A DNA stretch of 64,000 nt from positions 2,666,001 to 2,730,000 of the forward strand of contig NZ_JACHML010000001.1 of assembly GCF_014208045.1 (NCBI RefSeq), read 5' to 3'. Source of the DNA: Microbacterium thalassium. GTDB lineage: Bacteria > Actinomycetota > Actinomycetes > Actinomycetales > Microbacteriaceae. Of this stretch, positions 1 to 9,900 are shown piece after piece (the first letter of the stretch is position 1; every line of letters begins with the position of its first letter). The position numbers were made by a program, and so were the translations under genes. The notes beneath the pieces were generated by a model. The model searched no databases. It saw only the letters and a program-made list of their open reading frames with translations, and was not told the DNA's origin.

Positions 1-1
1 C

Positions 2-622
2 AATCGGGCGCTGGTGTTCCAGCAGCTTCCGACCGCGGGCCTGCCCTGGCCGCTGACGGACTGGACCCAGTTCGAGTCGTATCTGGACGACATGGTCGGC
101 ACCGGCGTCATGCACGACGTCACCGAGGTCCGGTGGGACATCCGGCCCGCCCCGCGCTGGGGCACGATCGAGGTGCGCGCGTGCGACGGCATGTCGACGC
201 TCGCCGAGCTCGCGGCGGTCGCCGCGCTCGTGCAGACGCTTGTCGAGCACTTCTCGCGCGAGCTGGACGCCGGCAGGCCCCTGCCGTCGCTTCCCCCGTG
301 GTTCGTGCGCGAGAACAAGTGGCGCGCGGCGCGCTACGGCCTGGAAGCGGAGGTCATCGTCGATCGGTCGGGACGCCAGGTTCCGGTTCGGGAGCACCTC
401 GCCGAGACGATGGAGCGCGTCGCCGGCGTCGCCGCCGAACTCGACTGCGCACGCGAGTTCGCCGGCCTCGACGCGATCCTGCGCACGGGTGCGAGCTACG
501 CCCGCCAGCTCGCGGTCGCGGACGCCGCCGCCGGAGATCTGCACGTCGTCGTGCAGCACCTCATCCGTGAGTTCCGCGAGGGTCCGACGCTGCGCGCGCG
601 CCCGCCGAAGGACACTCCATGA
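2..622 (+). CDS. Glutamate-cysteine ligase family 2 (YbdK-like carboxylate-amine ligase), C-terminal part
   Basis: The gene enters from the left edge; only the last ~206 codons are present. The protein matches the C-terminal half of the GCS2/YbdK family, ATP-grasp-like enzymes that join glutamate and cysteine (or a related amine). Recognisable stretches are the EVRWDIRPAPRWGTIEVRACD core and the later RENKWRAARYGLEAEV segment, both typical of this family. In actinobacteria, which make mycothiol, the true substrate of YbdK homologues is often unknown. Its TGA stop overlaps the next ATG (ATGA), so the two genes are probably translated together. Family assignment is confident; substrate is not. 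Confidence 0.85.
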   Translation, partial: NRALVFQQLPTAGLPWPLTDWTQFESYLDDMVGTGVMHDVTEVRWDIRPAPRWGTIEVRACDGMSTLAELAAVAALVQTLVEHFSRELDAGRPLPSLPPWFVRENKWRAARYGLEAEVIVDRSGRQVPVREHLAETMERVAGVAAELDCAREFAGLDAILRTGASYARQLAVADAAAGDLHVVVQHLIREFREGPTLRARPPKDTP

Positions 623-1089
623 CCGACGAACCGGGGGGCCGCACGCGCGGCGACTGGCTGGTCGCGGCGCAGTTCCTGCTGCTGGCCGCGCTGCTGCTGC
701 CGGGCGCGCCGCTGTGGAGCGCGCCGTGGCTCACGGCGGTGGCGGCGGCGATCGCGATCGCCGGGACGGCCCTCGCCGCCGCGGGCCTGCTCGCGATCGG
801 CCGCGACATCGTGCCGTGGGTCGCCCCGCGCCCGGGTGCGCCGCTGCGCACGGGCGGCGTCTACCGCTTCACCCGGAACCCGATCTATCTCGGCATCCTC
901 ATCGGCGCCGCCGGATGGGTGCTGTGGCGCGCGCGCATCGAGCTCATCGTCGTGTGGGCTCTGCTGGCCGTCGTGCTGGTGACGAAGGCGCGCGTCGAGC
1001 AGCGGCACCTGATCGACGCGTTCGGCGACGACTACCGCGCCTACGCGGACCGCACGCCGCTGGTGCTGTGGGGCCGCGGCATCCGCTGA
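619..1089 (+). CDS. Isoprenylcysteine carboxyl methyltransferase (ICMT)-family membrane protein
   Basis: A 156-aa membrane protein with about four hydrophobic segments (residues ~12-32, ~37-57, ~92-108, ~113-128). The C-terminal half has the ICMT/PEMT signature: RTGGVYRFTRNPIYLG at ~75-90 and the VEQRHLIDAFGDDYRAY tail that helps bind S-adenosylmethionine. Bacterial members methylate unknown lipid or small-molecule acceptors; prenylated proteins are not expected here. It overlaps the upstream ligase by 4 nt. The stop lies 6 bp from the convergent end of ffh, and I see no clear terminator between them. Confidence 0.8.
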   Translation: MTDEPGGRTRGDWLVAAQFLLLAALLLPGAPLWSAPWLTAVAAAIAIAGTALAAAGLLAIGRDIVPWVAPRPGAPLRTGGVYRFTRNPIYLGILIGAAGWVLWRARIELIVVWALLAVVLVTKARVEQRHLIDAFGDDYRAYADRTPLVLWGRGIR

Positions 1090-1095
1090 GCGGGC

Positions 1096-2661
1096 TCAGC
1101 CCTTGCCGAGCATCTTCTGGAGCTCGGCGAGATCGGCCTCGCTGGGCGCGCCCTGGCCCGCGCCGAGGCCGAACCCCGAGCCCGTCGGGGTGGCCGGCGC
1201 CTGAGCGGCGAGCTGGGCGTTCTCGGCCGCGCGCTTCGCGGGGTTGCCCGAGCGCGAACCGCCGCCGCCGCCCTTCTTCTTGCCGCCCCGCTTGGACGAG
1301 CCTCCAGGGCGTCCCGCGCCGGGAACCGGGCCCATGCCCGGGATGTTCGGCACGCCGCCCTTGGCGACGGTCTTCATCATCTTCGCCGCCTGGTCGAAGC
1401 GCTGCACGAGCTGGTTGACGTCCGTCACGGTCATGCCCGATCCGCGCGCGATGCGCAGGCGCCGGGATCCGTTGAGGACCTTCGGGTTGCGGCGCTCGCC
1501 GGGGGTCATCGAGCGGATGATGGCCTCGGTGCGGTCGATCTCGCGCTCGTCGAAGTCCTCGATCTGCTGCTTCATCGAGCCCATGCCCGGGAGCATCCCG
1601 AGCATCTTCTTCATCGAGCCCATCTTCTTCAGCTGCTGCATCTGCTGCAGGAAGTCCTCGAGCGTGAAGGTCTCGGTCGCGAGCTTCTCGGCGACCTTGA
1701 GCGCCTCCTCCTCGTCGAAGGCCTGCTGGGCCTGCTCGATGAGCGTGAGGATGTCGCCGAGGTCGAGGATGCGGCTGGCCATGCGGTCGGGGTGGAACGC
1801 CTCGATGTCGTCCAGGCCCTCGCCCGTGGAGGCGTAGATGATGGGGCGGCCGGTCACGCTCGCGACCGACAGCGCGGCGCCGCCGCGCGCGTCGCCGTCG
1901 AGCTTGGTGAGCACGACGCCCGAGAAGTCGACGCCGTCCTGGAACGCCTTCGCCGTGTTGACGGCGTCCTGGCCGATCATCGCGTCGATGACGAACAGGA
2001 CCTCGTCCGGGGTCGTCGCCGTGCGGATGTCGGAGGCCTGCTTCATGAGCTCGGCGTCGATGCCGAGGCGGCCGGCGGTGTCGATGATGACGGTGTCGTG
2101 CTGCTGTCGGCGCGCGACCTCGACGCCGTCACGGGCGACCTGCACAGGGTCGCCGACGCCGTTGCCGGGCTCGGGTGCGTAGATCGCCGCTCCGGCGCGC
2201 TCGGCGACGACCTGGAGCTGGTTCACGGCGTTCGGGCGCTGGAGGTCGCACGCGACCAGGAGCGGGGTGTGGCCGTCCTTCTCGAGCTGCTTGGCGAGCT
2301 TGCCGGCGAAGGTCGTCTTTCCCGAGCCCTGGAGGCCGGCGAGCATGATGACGGTCGGCGGGTTCTTCGCGAACTGCAGGCGGCGCTGCTGGCCGCCGAG
2401 GATCGCGACGAGCTCCTCGTTGACGATCTGCACGACCTGCTGCGCGGGGTTCAGCGCACGGTTGACCTCGTCGCCGAGCGCGCGCTCGCGCACCTTGGCG
2501 GTGAACTCCTTCACGACCACGAGGGCCACATCCGCGTCGAGCAGGGCGCGACGGATCTCGCGCACCGTGCCGTCGACGTCCGCGGGCGTGAGCTTGCCCT
2601 TGGTGCGGAGGTTGCGGAAGGTCTCGGTGAGCCGGTCGGAGAGGGTGCCGAAAGTCGCCAT
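1096..2661 (-). CDS. ffh: Signal recognition particle protein Ffh (SRP54)
   Basis: 521 aa, a full-length SRP GTPase. The N domain covers ~1-95. The G domain carries the G1 P-loop GLQGSGKTT (109-117), DTAGRLGID and TKLDGDARGG. The methionine-rich M domain (~310-430, e.g. MLGMLPGMGSMKQ) binds 4.5S RNA and signal peptides. The C-terminal ~90 residues are a Gly/Lys/Ser-rich tail (SSKRGGKKKGGGGG) seen in actinobacterial Ffh. It targets nascent membrane and secreted proteins to the receptor FtsY, encoded 3.4 kb upstream on the same strand. A TAGAAT hexamer (2671-2676) ends 9 nt before the ATG, implying a very short leader. Confidence 0.97.
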   Translation of the reverse strand: MATFGTLSDRLTETFRNLRTKGKLTPADVDGTVREIRRALLDADVALVVVKEFTAKVRERALGDEVNRALNPAQQVVQIVNEELVAILGGQQRRLQFAKNPPTVIMLAGLQGSGKTTFAGKLAKQLEKDGHTPLLVACDLQRPNAVNQLQVVAERAGAAIYAPEPGNGVGDPVQVARDGVEVARRQQHDTVIIDTAGRLGIDAELMKQASDIRTATTPDEVLFVIDAMIGQDAVNTAKAFQDGVDFSGVVLTKLDGDARGGAALSVASVTGRPIIYASTGEGLDDIEAFHPDRMASRILDLGDILTLIEQAQQAFDEEEALKVAEKLATETFTLEDFLQQMQQLKKMGSMKKMLGMLPGMGSMKQQIEDFDEREIDRTEAIIRSMTPGERRNPKVLNGSRRLRIARGSGMTVTDVNQLVQRFDQAAKMMKTVAKGGVPNIPGMGPVPGAGRPGGSSKRGGKKKGGGGGSRSGNPAKRAAENAQLAAQAPATPTGSGFGLGAGQGAPSEADLAELQKMLGKG

Positions 2662-2670
2662 GATCCCCCG

Positions 2671-2676
2671 ATTCTA
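2671..2676 (-). promoter_or_regulatory. -10 element of ffh promoter (TAGAAT)
   Basis: On the minus strand TAGAAT lies 9 nt before the ffh ATG, so transcription would start about 3 nt before the start codon. The -35 region would fall near the end of the TetR-VOC gene. It belongs to the leaderless pattern seen across this window. Confidence 0.55.
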
Positions 2677-2720
2677 CGCGAGTGCGGCCGCCGCCCCGCC
2701 CGCGGGCGGCCCCGGCGACG

Positions 2721-3719
2721 TCAGGGGTCGCCGAGTTCCTCGAACAGCGTGAGCTGCAGGTCCGCCGGGCCCCGCAGCCGGGCGTTGACCGAGCGCCACG
2801 GGGTCTGCCGGGCGGGCGCCTCCACCGAAGCCCCCGCATCGGCGAGTCGTCGCGCCGCCTCGGCCGTGTCGTCGACCTCGAGGGCGATGCGGATGCGGTC
2901 GCTCGGCGCATCCCCGTCCGTCTCGACGCGGTCGATGAAGGCCACCTGCGCGGGATTGGACAGCTCGAGCGTCGCACGACCGGCGTCGAGGATCACCACG
3001 CGCGCGCCGGCCTCGGCTTCGTACGCCTCGCTCTGCGGCATCCCGACGACGTCGCGGTAGAAGGCGACCGCGTCGTCGAAGTCGGGCGCGGTCACCACGA
3101 CGCGGAGCTGCCGCACGGCCCCATCGGGCGCCGTCGCGACGGTGGCGGCGGATCGGGCCGCGCGGTCGAGGAACCGCGCGAGCTCGGTGCGGCCCGCCCC
3201 GTCGTGCGCCCACGCGTCGATCGCCGCGAGCACAGCTCCTCCCCACGCGGAGCCCGCGACCTCGGCTCCCAGGCGGTCGGCGCCGCCGCGGGTGAAGCGC
3301 TCCGAGACGGCGCGGCCGATGCGCGTGCGCCGCACCGCCGACTCGCGCTCGAGCTCGTCGGTCAGGCCCATGGCGGACGCGTTGACGATGCCGAGCGCGA
3401 GGGAGTCGGGCGCGAAGCCGTCGGCGATCGCGACGACCGCCCCGTGCACGGCCGCGGCGGGGTCGCCGTCCTCCGCCGTCCCTGAGGCCCCCAGGCGCTC
3501 CGTCAGCTGCTCGAGCCGCTCGTCGAACCCCGCCCACAGGATGTCGGACTTGGAGGCGAAGTAGTTGAAGAAGCTCGAGCGGCTCACGCCGGCCCGCCCG
3601 GTGATGTCGACGATCGACGTCGCCTCGAAGCCCTTCTCGAGGAACAGTTCGCACGCCGCCTCGGCGAGAGTCTCCCTCGACGACGCCTTGGGTCTGCCCA
3701 CACGGCCGCTGCTGCTCAT
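2721..3719 (-). CDS. TetR-type regulator fused to a C-terminal VOC (glyoxalase-fold) domain
   Basis: 332 aa in one uninterrupted frame. Residues ~8-60 form a TetR HTH ([19 protein letters not shown], then [20 protein letters not shown]). Residues ~60-195 look like the helical TetR ligand/dimer domain. After an Ala/Gly-rich linker, ~205-330 is a VOC domain: [20 protein letters not shown], then [33 protein letters not shown] domains bind metals or small molecules, so this one may sense a ligand or protect against it. No target operon is obvious; lipB diverges from it across 125 bp, which makes lipBA or itself the first candidates. A TAGCGT hexamer (3726-3731) sits 6 nt before the ATG. Fusion is seen directly; function is inferred. 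Confidence 0.85.
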   Translation of the reverse strand: MSSSGRVGRPKASSRETLAEAACELFLEKGFEATSIVDITGRAGVSRSSFFNYFASKSDILWAGFDERLEQLTERLGASGTAEDGDPAAAVHGAVVAIADGFAPDSLALGIVNASAMGLTDELERESAVRRTRIGRAVSERFTRGGADRLGAEVAGSAWGGAVLAAIDAWAHDGAGRTELARFLDRAARSAATVATAPDGAVRQLRVVVTAPDFDDAVAFYRDVVGMPQSEAYEAEAGARVVILDAGRATLELSNPAQVAFIDRVETDGDAPSDRIRIALEVDDTAEAARRLADAGASVEAPARQTPWRSVNARLRGPADLQLTLFEELGDP

Positions 3720-3793
3720 CCCGCCACGCTATCCCGGCCGATCCTCCGCGCGTCGCAGGCGCGGGGATGTGCGGTGACGCCCGATTCGTGGCG

Positions 3794-3799
3794 TATTGT
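3794..3799 (+). promoter_or_regulatory. Probable -10 element of the lipBA promoter (TATTGT)
   Basis: TATTGT lies about 45 bp before the lipB ATG in the 125-bp divergent interval with the TetR-VOC gene. Unlike most genes here, lipB keeps a leader and a good Shine-Dalgarno (AGAAGGAGA). No confident -35 box; this is inference from spacing. Confidence 0.4.
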
Positions 3800-3844
3800 T
3801 GGACGCGTTCCAGAAATGTGCGAACCGCCTCAGAAGGAGATCGG

Positions 3845-4483
3845 ATGCTCGCCATCGAGACCGTCGGGCTGTCCCCCAACCTCGTCCCCTACCAGGACGG
3901 GTGGGATCTCCAGCGACGCGTGCACGCCGAGGTCGTCGCCGGCATCCGCCCCGACACGCTCCTCCTCCTCGAGCACGAGCCCGTGTACACCGCCGGCAAG
4001 CGCACCGAGCCGCACGAGCGTCCCACCGACGGCACCCCGGTGATCGACGTGGACCGCGGCGGCAAGATCACGTGGCACGGCCCCGGCCAGCTCGTCGGCT
4101 ACCCGATCGTGCGGCTGCCCGAGCCGGTCGACGTCGTCGCGCACGTGCGCCGCATCGAGCGACTGCTCATCGACGTGCTCGACCGGCACGGCGTCCACGG
4201 CTACCAGGTCGAGGGCCGCAGCGGCGTGTGGGTGCGCCGCCCGCTGTCGGAGGACAAGGTCGCCGCCATCGGCGTGCGCGTCGAGAAGGGCGTGACGATG
4301 CACGGCTTCGCCATCAACTGCGACAACACGCTCGCCGGCTTCCGCGGGATCGTGCCGTGCGGCATCACGGACGCGGGCGTGACCACCATCAGCGAGATCG
4401 TCGGCGCGGACGTCTCGCCGCGCGACATCATCGCCACGGTGGCCCACGTCTTCGACGACGAGTACGCCGGGGTGCCCGCGTGA
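3845..4483 (+). CDS. lipB: Lipoyl(octanoyl) transferase LipB
   Basis: 212 aa. It moves octanoate from acyl carrier protein onto lipoyl domains of 2-oxoacid dehydrogenases and the glycine cleavage H protein, the first step of lipoate assembly. Family motifs present: [18 protein letters not shown] (71-88), the catalytic lysine K138 in [11 protein letters not shown], and the catalytic cysteine C172 in GIVPCGI. I chose the ATG at 3845 because AGAAGGAGA sits just upstream; an in-frame ATG at 3767 would add 26 residues unlike the family. It is followed without a gap by lipA (GTGA overlap). Confidence 0.96.
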   Translation: MLAIETVGLSPNLVPYQDGWDLQRRVHAEVVAGIRPDTLLLLEHEPVYTAGKRTEPHERPTDGTPVIDVDRGGKITWHGPGQLVGYPIVRLPEPVDVVAHVRRIERLLIDVLDRHGVHGYQVEGRSGVWVRRPLSEDKVAAIGVRVEKGVTMHGFAINCDNTLAGFRGIVPCGITDAGVTTISEIVGADVSPRDIIATVAHVFDDEYAGVPA

Positions 4484-5508
4484 GCGGCTGCGCGACCGGA
4501 CCGGCGGCGGCGCCCGAGACCGGGCCCGACGGCCGCAAGCTCCTGCGTCTCGAAGTCCGCAACGCCCAGACGCCCATCGAGCGCAAGCCCGAGTGGATCA
4601 AGACGCGCGCGAAGATGGGGCCGGAGTACCAGGCCCTGCACTCCCTCGTGAAGACCGAGGAGCTGCACACGGTCTGCCAGGAGGCGGGCTGCCCCAACAT
4701 CTACGAGTGCTGGGAGGACCGCGAGGCGACCTTCCTCATCGGCGGATCGCAGTGCACGCGTCGGTGCGACTTCTGCCAGATCGACACCGGCAAGCCCGCC
4801 GACTACGACACCGACGAGCCGCGCCGGGTGGCCGAGAGCGTTAAGCGGATGCAGCTGCGCTACGCCACCATCACGTGCGTGGCCCGAGACGACCTTCCCG
4901 ACGGCGGCGCATGGCTCAACGGCGAGACCGTGCGTCGCGTACACGAGCTCAACCCCGGAACCGGGGTGGAGCTGCTGGCCACCGACTTCAACGGCGATCC
5001 CGCGCTGCTCGACGTCGTGTTCGACAGCCGGCCCGAGGTGTTCGCCCACAACGTCGAGACGGTGCCGCGGATCTTCAAGCGGATCCGTCCGGCGTTCCGG
5101 TACGACCGGTCGCTCGGGGTGCTCACCCGCGCGCGCGAGGCTGGCCTCATCACCAAGTCGAACCTCATCCTCGGCATGGGCGAGGAGCCCGAAGAGGTCG
5201 TCCAGGCCCTCCGCGACCTGCATGACGCCGGCACCGACATCATCACCATCACGCAGTATCTGCGTCCGACGCCGCGTCACCTGCCGGTCGCCCGGTGGGT
5301 CAAGCCCGACGAGTTCGTGGCGTTCAAGGATGAGGCCGAGCGCATCGGATTCCTCGGCGTGCTGGCCGGTCCCCTCGTGCGCTCGTCGTACCGCGCCGGA
5401 CGGCTGTGGGCGCAGTCCATGCTGGCGAAGGGCCGCGAGATCCCCGAGCACCTCGCCCACATCGCGCAGGACGTGCACGTGGAGCGGGGCTTCGCCCAGG
5501 CGGTGTGA
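4480..5508 (+). CDS. lipA: Lipoyl synthase LipA (radical SAM)
   Basis: 342 aa. Inserts two sulfurs into the octanoyl chain made by LipB. Both iron-sulfur cluster motifs are complete: the auxiliary cluster cysteines C66, C71, C77 ([12 protein letters not shown]) and the radical-SAM CxxxCxxC C92/C96/C99 (CTRRCDFC). The C-terminal RSSYRAG motif, whose serine ligates the auxiliary cluster, is also present. The start is a GTG overlapping the lipB stop (GTGA), which makes an 11-residue Ala/Gly-rich tail before the conserved [10 protein letters not shown]. The stop is adjacent to the convergent DUF2004 gene. Confidence 0.96.
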   Translation: MSGCATGPAAAPETGPDGRKLLRLEVRNAQTPIERKPEWIKTRAKMGPEYQALHSLVKTEELHTVCQEAGCPNIYECWEDREATFLIGGSQCTRRCDFCQIDTGKPADYDTDEPRRVAESVKRMQLRYATITCVARDDLPDGGAWLNGETVRRVHELNPGTGVELLATDFNGDPALLDVVFDSRPEVFAHNVETVPRIFKRIRPAFRYDRSLGVLTRAREAGLITKSNLILGMGEEPEEVVQALRDLHDAGTDIITITQYLRPTPRHLPVARWVKPDEFVAFKDEAERIGFLGVLAGPLVRSSYRAGRLWAQSMLAKGREIPEHLAHIAQDVHVERGFAQAV

Positions 5509-5509
5509 G

Positions 5510-6010
5510 TCAGTCGGCGCTGGTGACCGACAGCACCGCGCCGTCCGAGTCGAGGTTGACCAGCAGCACGTCGTCGGTGGCATCCGGGTCGAGCGCGTAC
5601 TCGAGCACGGCGAACGGGTCCTGACCGCCGTGCTCGTCGGCGAGGATCGTCATGCTCATCAGCTGGAGCGAGCGGATGACGTCGATGTGCGTATCGCCCG
5701 AGATGTCGACCAGCAGGTCCTCGAGCTCGTCTCCGAGCTGCTCCTGCTGCTGGAGGATGTACTCCGTCACCTCGCTCGTGCGCTCGCTCAGCTCCGACAC
5801 CATCGCGTTGCGCGCGCTGCGGTCGATCGCCTCGATCGCCGAGATGAGTCCCGCGGCGACGTCGAGGGCGGCCTCGGACACGTCGTCCTGATCGGGCGCG
5901 GTGAGATCCACCGTCACGGTCTGGTCTCCCAGCTCCACGTTCTCGGACCAGAAGATCGATCCGTCCGGCCCCGACTCGAGGAGTCCGAAGAAGTCGTGCT
6001 CGATCGCCAT
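5510..6010 (-). CDS. DUF2004 domain-containing protein
   Basis: 166 aa, acidic and soluble, with no signal peptide or membrane segment. The N-terminus (MAIEHDFFGLLES) and overall form match the DUF2004 family; function unknown. The middle (~65-115) is predicted helical (ISAIEAIDRSARNAMVSELSE, then EQLGDELEDLLVDIS). It lies 51 nt downstream of ftsY on the same strand and may be the last gene of the smc-ftsY transcript. It converges with lipA with a 1-bp gap. Family call is by recognition. Confidence 0.7.
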   Translation of the reverse strand: MAIEHDFFGLLESGPDGSIFWSENVELGDQTVTVDLTAPDQDDVSEAALDVAAGLISAIEAIDRSARNAMVSELSERTSEVTEYILQQQEQLGDELEDLLVDISGDTHIDVIRSLQLMSMTILADEHGGQDPFAVLEYALDPDATDDVLLVNLDSDGAVLSVTSAD

Positions 6011-6061
6011 TCCCCCATGAAACCAGCAGGGGCCGCGCGAGGATAGTCCCGACTCGCCGGG

Positions 6062-6934
6062 TCAGTCCACGAGGGCCGAGGCGAACACGTGCGGCGTGAA
6101 TCCGGTGAGATCGCCGATGCCCTCGCCCTGGCCGAGGAGCTTGACGGGGATGCCGGTCCGCTCCTGGACGGCGAGGACGAATCCGCCCTTCGCCGAGCCG
6201 TCGAGCTTGGTGATGACCAGCCCCGTGACACCGGCGTGCTCGAGGAACGCCTGCGCCTGCATGACGCCGTTCTGACCGGTCGTGGCATCCAGGACCAGCA
6301 GCACTTCGCTGATCGGCGCCTGCTTCTCGATGACACGGCGGATCTTCGTCAGCTCGTCCATCAGCCCGCCCTTGGTGTGCAGGCGCCCCGCCGTGTCGAC
6401 CAGCACGATCTCGGTGCCGGTGCGCTTGGCGTGCTCGATGGTCTGGAAGGCGACGGATGCCGGATCCTGGCCCTCCTGCTGGGGGCGGACGATCTCGGCG
6501 CCGCCGCGCTCGGCCCACGTCGCGAGCTGGTCGACGGCCGCGGCGCGGAAGGTGTCGGCCGCACCCACGACCACCGAGCGCCCGTAGCGCTGGAGGAACT
6601 TCGCGAACTTGCCGATCGTCGTGGTCTTGCCCACGCCGTTCACGCCGACCACGAGCACCACGGCCGGGCGCTCGGTGAGCTTGAGCGTCGTGTCGAACTT
6701 CGCGAAGTGCTCCTCGAGCGTCTCGGTGAGCATGCGCTGCAGATCGCGCGGGTCTGTCGTGCGGTAGCGCTCGACCTTCTCGCGGAGCTCGTCGACGATG
6801 CGCTCGGCGATGTCGGGGCCGAAGTCGGCCGTCAGCAGCGCGGTCTCGAGATCGTCCCACGTGGTCTCGTCGATCGTGGGCTTGACGAACATGCCGCGCA
6901 GGGCGCGGCCCAGCGACCAGGAGTTCTCGGCCAT
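6062..6934 (-). CDS. ftsY: Signal recognition particle receptor FtsY
   Basis: 290 aa, a compact receptor lacking the long acidic A domain of E. coli FtsY. N domain ~1-85, then the GTPase: G1 GVNGVGKTT (97-105), the insertion-box-like DTFRAAAVDQL, DTAGRLHTKGGLMDEL, TKLDGSAKGG and a C-terminal GQGEGIGDLTGF. It receives ribosome-Ffh complexes at the membrane; the N-terminal stretch with LGRALRGMF probably forms the membrane-contact helix. TAGGCT (6941-6946) ends 6 nt before the ATG, so ftsY can be transcribed without a leader even though it follows smc by 16 nt. Confidence 0.96.
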   Translation of the reverse strand: MAENSWSLGRALRGMFVKPTIDETTWDDLETALLTADFGPDIAERIVDELREKVERYRTTDPRDLQRMLTETLEEHFAKFDTTLKLTERPAVVLVVGVNGVGKTTTIGKFAKFLQRYGRSVVVGAADTFRAAAVDQLATWAERGGAEIVRPQQEGQDPASVAFQTIEHAKRTGTEIVLVDTAGRLHTKGGLMDELTKIRRVIEKQAPISEVLLVLDATTGQNGVMQAQAFLEHAGVTGLVITKLDGSAKGGFVLAVQERTGIPVKLLGQGEGIGDLTGFTPHVFASALVD

Positions 6935-6950
6935 GCTTCCAGCCTAGGGG

Positions 6951-9900
6951 TCACGCAGAGGCGCGCTCGCGCACGCGCTGGCCGACGACCGCCGACACGC
7001 CGTCCTGCCTCATCGACACGCCGTACAGCGCGTCGGCGATCTCCATCGTGCGCTTCTGGTGGGTGATGACGATCAGCTGGCTGTTCTCGCGAAGCTGCTC
7101 GAAGACGCCGAGCAGGCGCCCGAGGTTGGCATCGTCGAGCGCAGCCTCCACCTCGTCGAGGATGTAGAACGGGCTGGGACGCGCCTTGAAGATCGCCGTC
7201 AGCAGGGCGACGGCGGCCAGCGACCGCTCGCCGCCCGAGAGCAGGGACAGCCGCTCGATCTTCTTCCCGACCGGCCGCACCGCGACCTCGATTCCGGTGG
7301 TGAGCGGGCTGTCAGGGTCGGTGAGCGAGATGCTGCCGGAGCCGCCGGGGAACAGGATCGGGAACACCTCGCCGAACGCGACCCGGGTGTCCTCGAACGC
7401 CGCGAGGAAGATCGACTGCATGCGCTCGTCGAGCTCGGCGATGATCGTCAGCAGGTCCTTGCGCGTCTGCGTGAGGTCGGCCAGCTGCTCGGTCAGGAAC
7501 GCGTGCCGCTGCTCCAGCGCGGCGAACTCCTCGAGCGCCAGCGGGTTCACCCGGCCGAGGCGCGAGAGCTTGCGCTCGGCCTCCTGCAGCCGCTTCTTCT
7601 GCTCGGCGCGGCTGTACGGCACAGTCGTCGGCTCCCCGGCATCCGCCTCCCCGTCGTCAGCCTCGCCCTCGGTAGCACCGTCGCCGGGAACAGGCTGATC
7701 AGGTCCATATTCCGAAATGAGAATGTCCTCGTCGAGCGAGAGCTCAGAACGGACCCTCTCGAGCAGGCCGTTCACGTGCAGGCGCTTCTCGTGGATCTGC
7801 AGCTCGAGTCCGTGGACGCTCTCGGTCAGCGCCGCCAGCCGCTCGCGCACGGCGCTCTCCTGGCCGCGCAGCCGCACGAGCTCTTCGGTGACGGCCGTGC
7901 GCGTCAACTCGGCCGCGGCGAGCTCGACGCGCGCCTGCGACACCGACCGGTCGACGGAGTCGAGCACGGCCGGCAGCTGTTCGACGACGCCCTCGGCGAT
8001 CTCGCGCTGCGCCCGGCGGATGACCGCGCGGCGCGCGGCCTCGGCGGCGGCCTCGCGCTCGCGTTCCCGCTGCCGTTCGAGCTGCGCGACACGCGCCTCC
8101 TCGGCGCGGATCCTCTCCCGCAGCGTCTCGACGTCCAGCCGCGTGCGCATCTCGCCGTCGCGCGCCGCCTCGAGCGCCTCAAGCAGACCGTCTCGAGCCG
8201 ATGCGTCGAGGATCGGCCGGGGCGCCTCGAGCGCGGAGGTCAGCTGGTCCTCCGCCGACCTGGCGGCCGCATCGGCCTCCTCCACCGCCGCCTGCGCCTG
8301 CGCGAGGCCGGCGGCGAGGCGGTCGCATTCGGCGACGGCCGCCTCGTGGCGGACGGTCGCGCGATTGACCTTCTCGGCGTGCGCGGCCAGCGCCGCATCG
8401 TTCTCGCGCAGGGTGCCGAGCGATGCCTTGGCGTGCTGACGCGCCGCCTGCAGCTCGGCGGCGCGCTCCGCGAGCGCTTCGCGCAGCGAATCGGCGACCA
8501 CCGCGATCTCGTCACGTCGCTCGGCCGCGGCGTCGCGCTCGGCCCCGAGCTCGAGCCGCGATCGCGAAGAGCCGGTGCCGGCGCGCAGCCCGTACGGGGT
8601 CCACAGCTCGCCGGCGCGCGTGACGATCATGATGCCCGCCGTGTCCGCGAGACGCCCGCCCGCCGCACGCGCGGCGCTCAGATCGTCGGCCACCCACACG
8701 TCGGCCAGGATCGTCAGCACGCCCTCGGGGGCGGTCACGACGTCGGCTGCCGACACGAGGCCCGCCGGGACGTCGCCGCGCGGTGTCCGGCGGTCCGCGC
8801 CGGCGACGACCACGTCCACGACGCCGAGATCGCTCCCCCGCACGTCGTCGGCGAGCGCGATCGCGTCGTCCCACCCGTCCACCAGCACGCCCTCCGCGAG
8901 GGAGCCGAGGACGGCGGCGACGGCCGGCTCGTAGCCGGAGGTGATCTGCACCGCGTCGGACACGATGCCTCGCACTCCCGACGCGCCCCGCGCGACGAGC
9001 GCGGACGCGGCGCTCTTGACGTCGAGCGCTCGGCCGAGGGCTGTGGTCTGCGCCGTGAGCGCCTCGACTTCGCGCTCGGCGGCGTGCAGACGCTCACGCA
9101 GATCGCCGACGGCGGCTTCGGCATCCGTCGCATCGCGCTGGGCCCGCTCGTATGCGGCCGCGTGTTCGGCCGACGACGTCTCCGGGGCCAGATCGGGATC
9201 CACGCCGGCCAGGGCCTCCTCGGCCTCCGCGCGGCGCGCGAGGGCCGCATCCAGGGCCCGGCGCTGACGGTCGACCGCGGTGTGGACCGCCGAGCGCGCG
9301 GACTCCGCCGCCTCGGCGCTTCCGCGCAGCGCGGTGATCTTCATGTCGTGCTCCGAGACCAGCGCGCTCTGCGCCGCGATGTCGACGTCGAGCGCATCCA
9401 GCTCGGCCCGGGCCCGGATGACCTCGCGCGCCGCGGCCGCCGCGGCGTCCTGCGCGGCGCCCAGCCCCGCGCCGAGATCGTCGATCTCGGCCCGCGCGTC
9501 ATCGATCATGCCCTGCGAGACCGTGGTGCGCTCGATGACGTCGTCGGCGGCGGTCTCGCCCAGCAGCGCCAGCCGCTGACCGGCGAGGTTGTACAGCGCC
9601 CGCAGCCGCTCCTGCACGCGCTCCAGCCCGAACGCGACCCGGCGAGCCTCGTCGACGGCCTCCGACCGCTGCTCGGCCTCGAGCCGCTGGACGTCGCCGC
9701 GCACCTGGTCCAGCTGGTCCTCGAGCACGATGCGCTCGGCATGACGCTCGTGCTCGGTGCGCGCGAAGTCGGCCAGCTGCGCACGCATCGCGACGAGCTC
9801 GTCGGCGAACAGCCTCGCCTTCGCGTCGCGCACGACGGCCGCGATCGTCGCCGCCTCGCGCGCGATCTCCGCCTGGCGGCCCAGCGGCTTCAGCTGCCGG

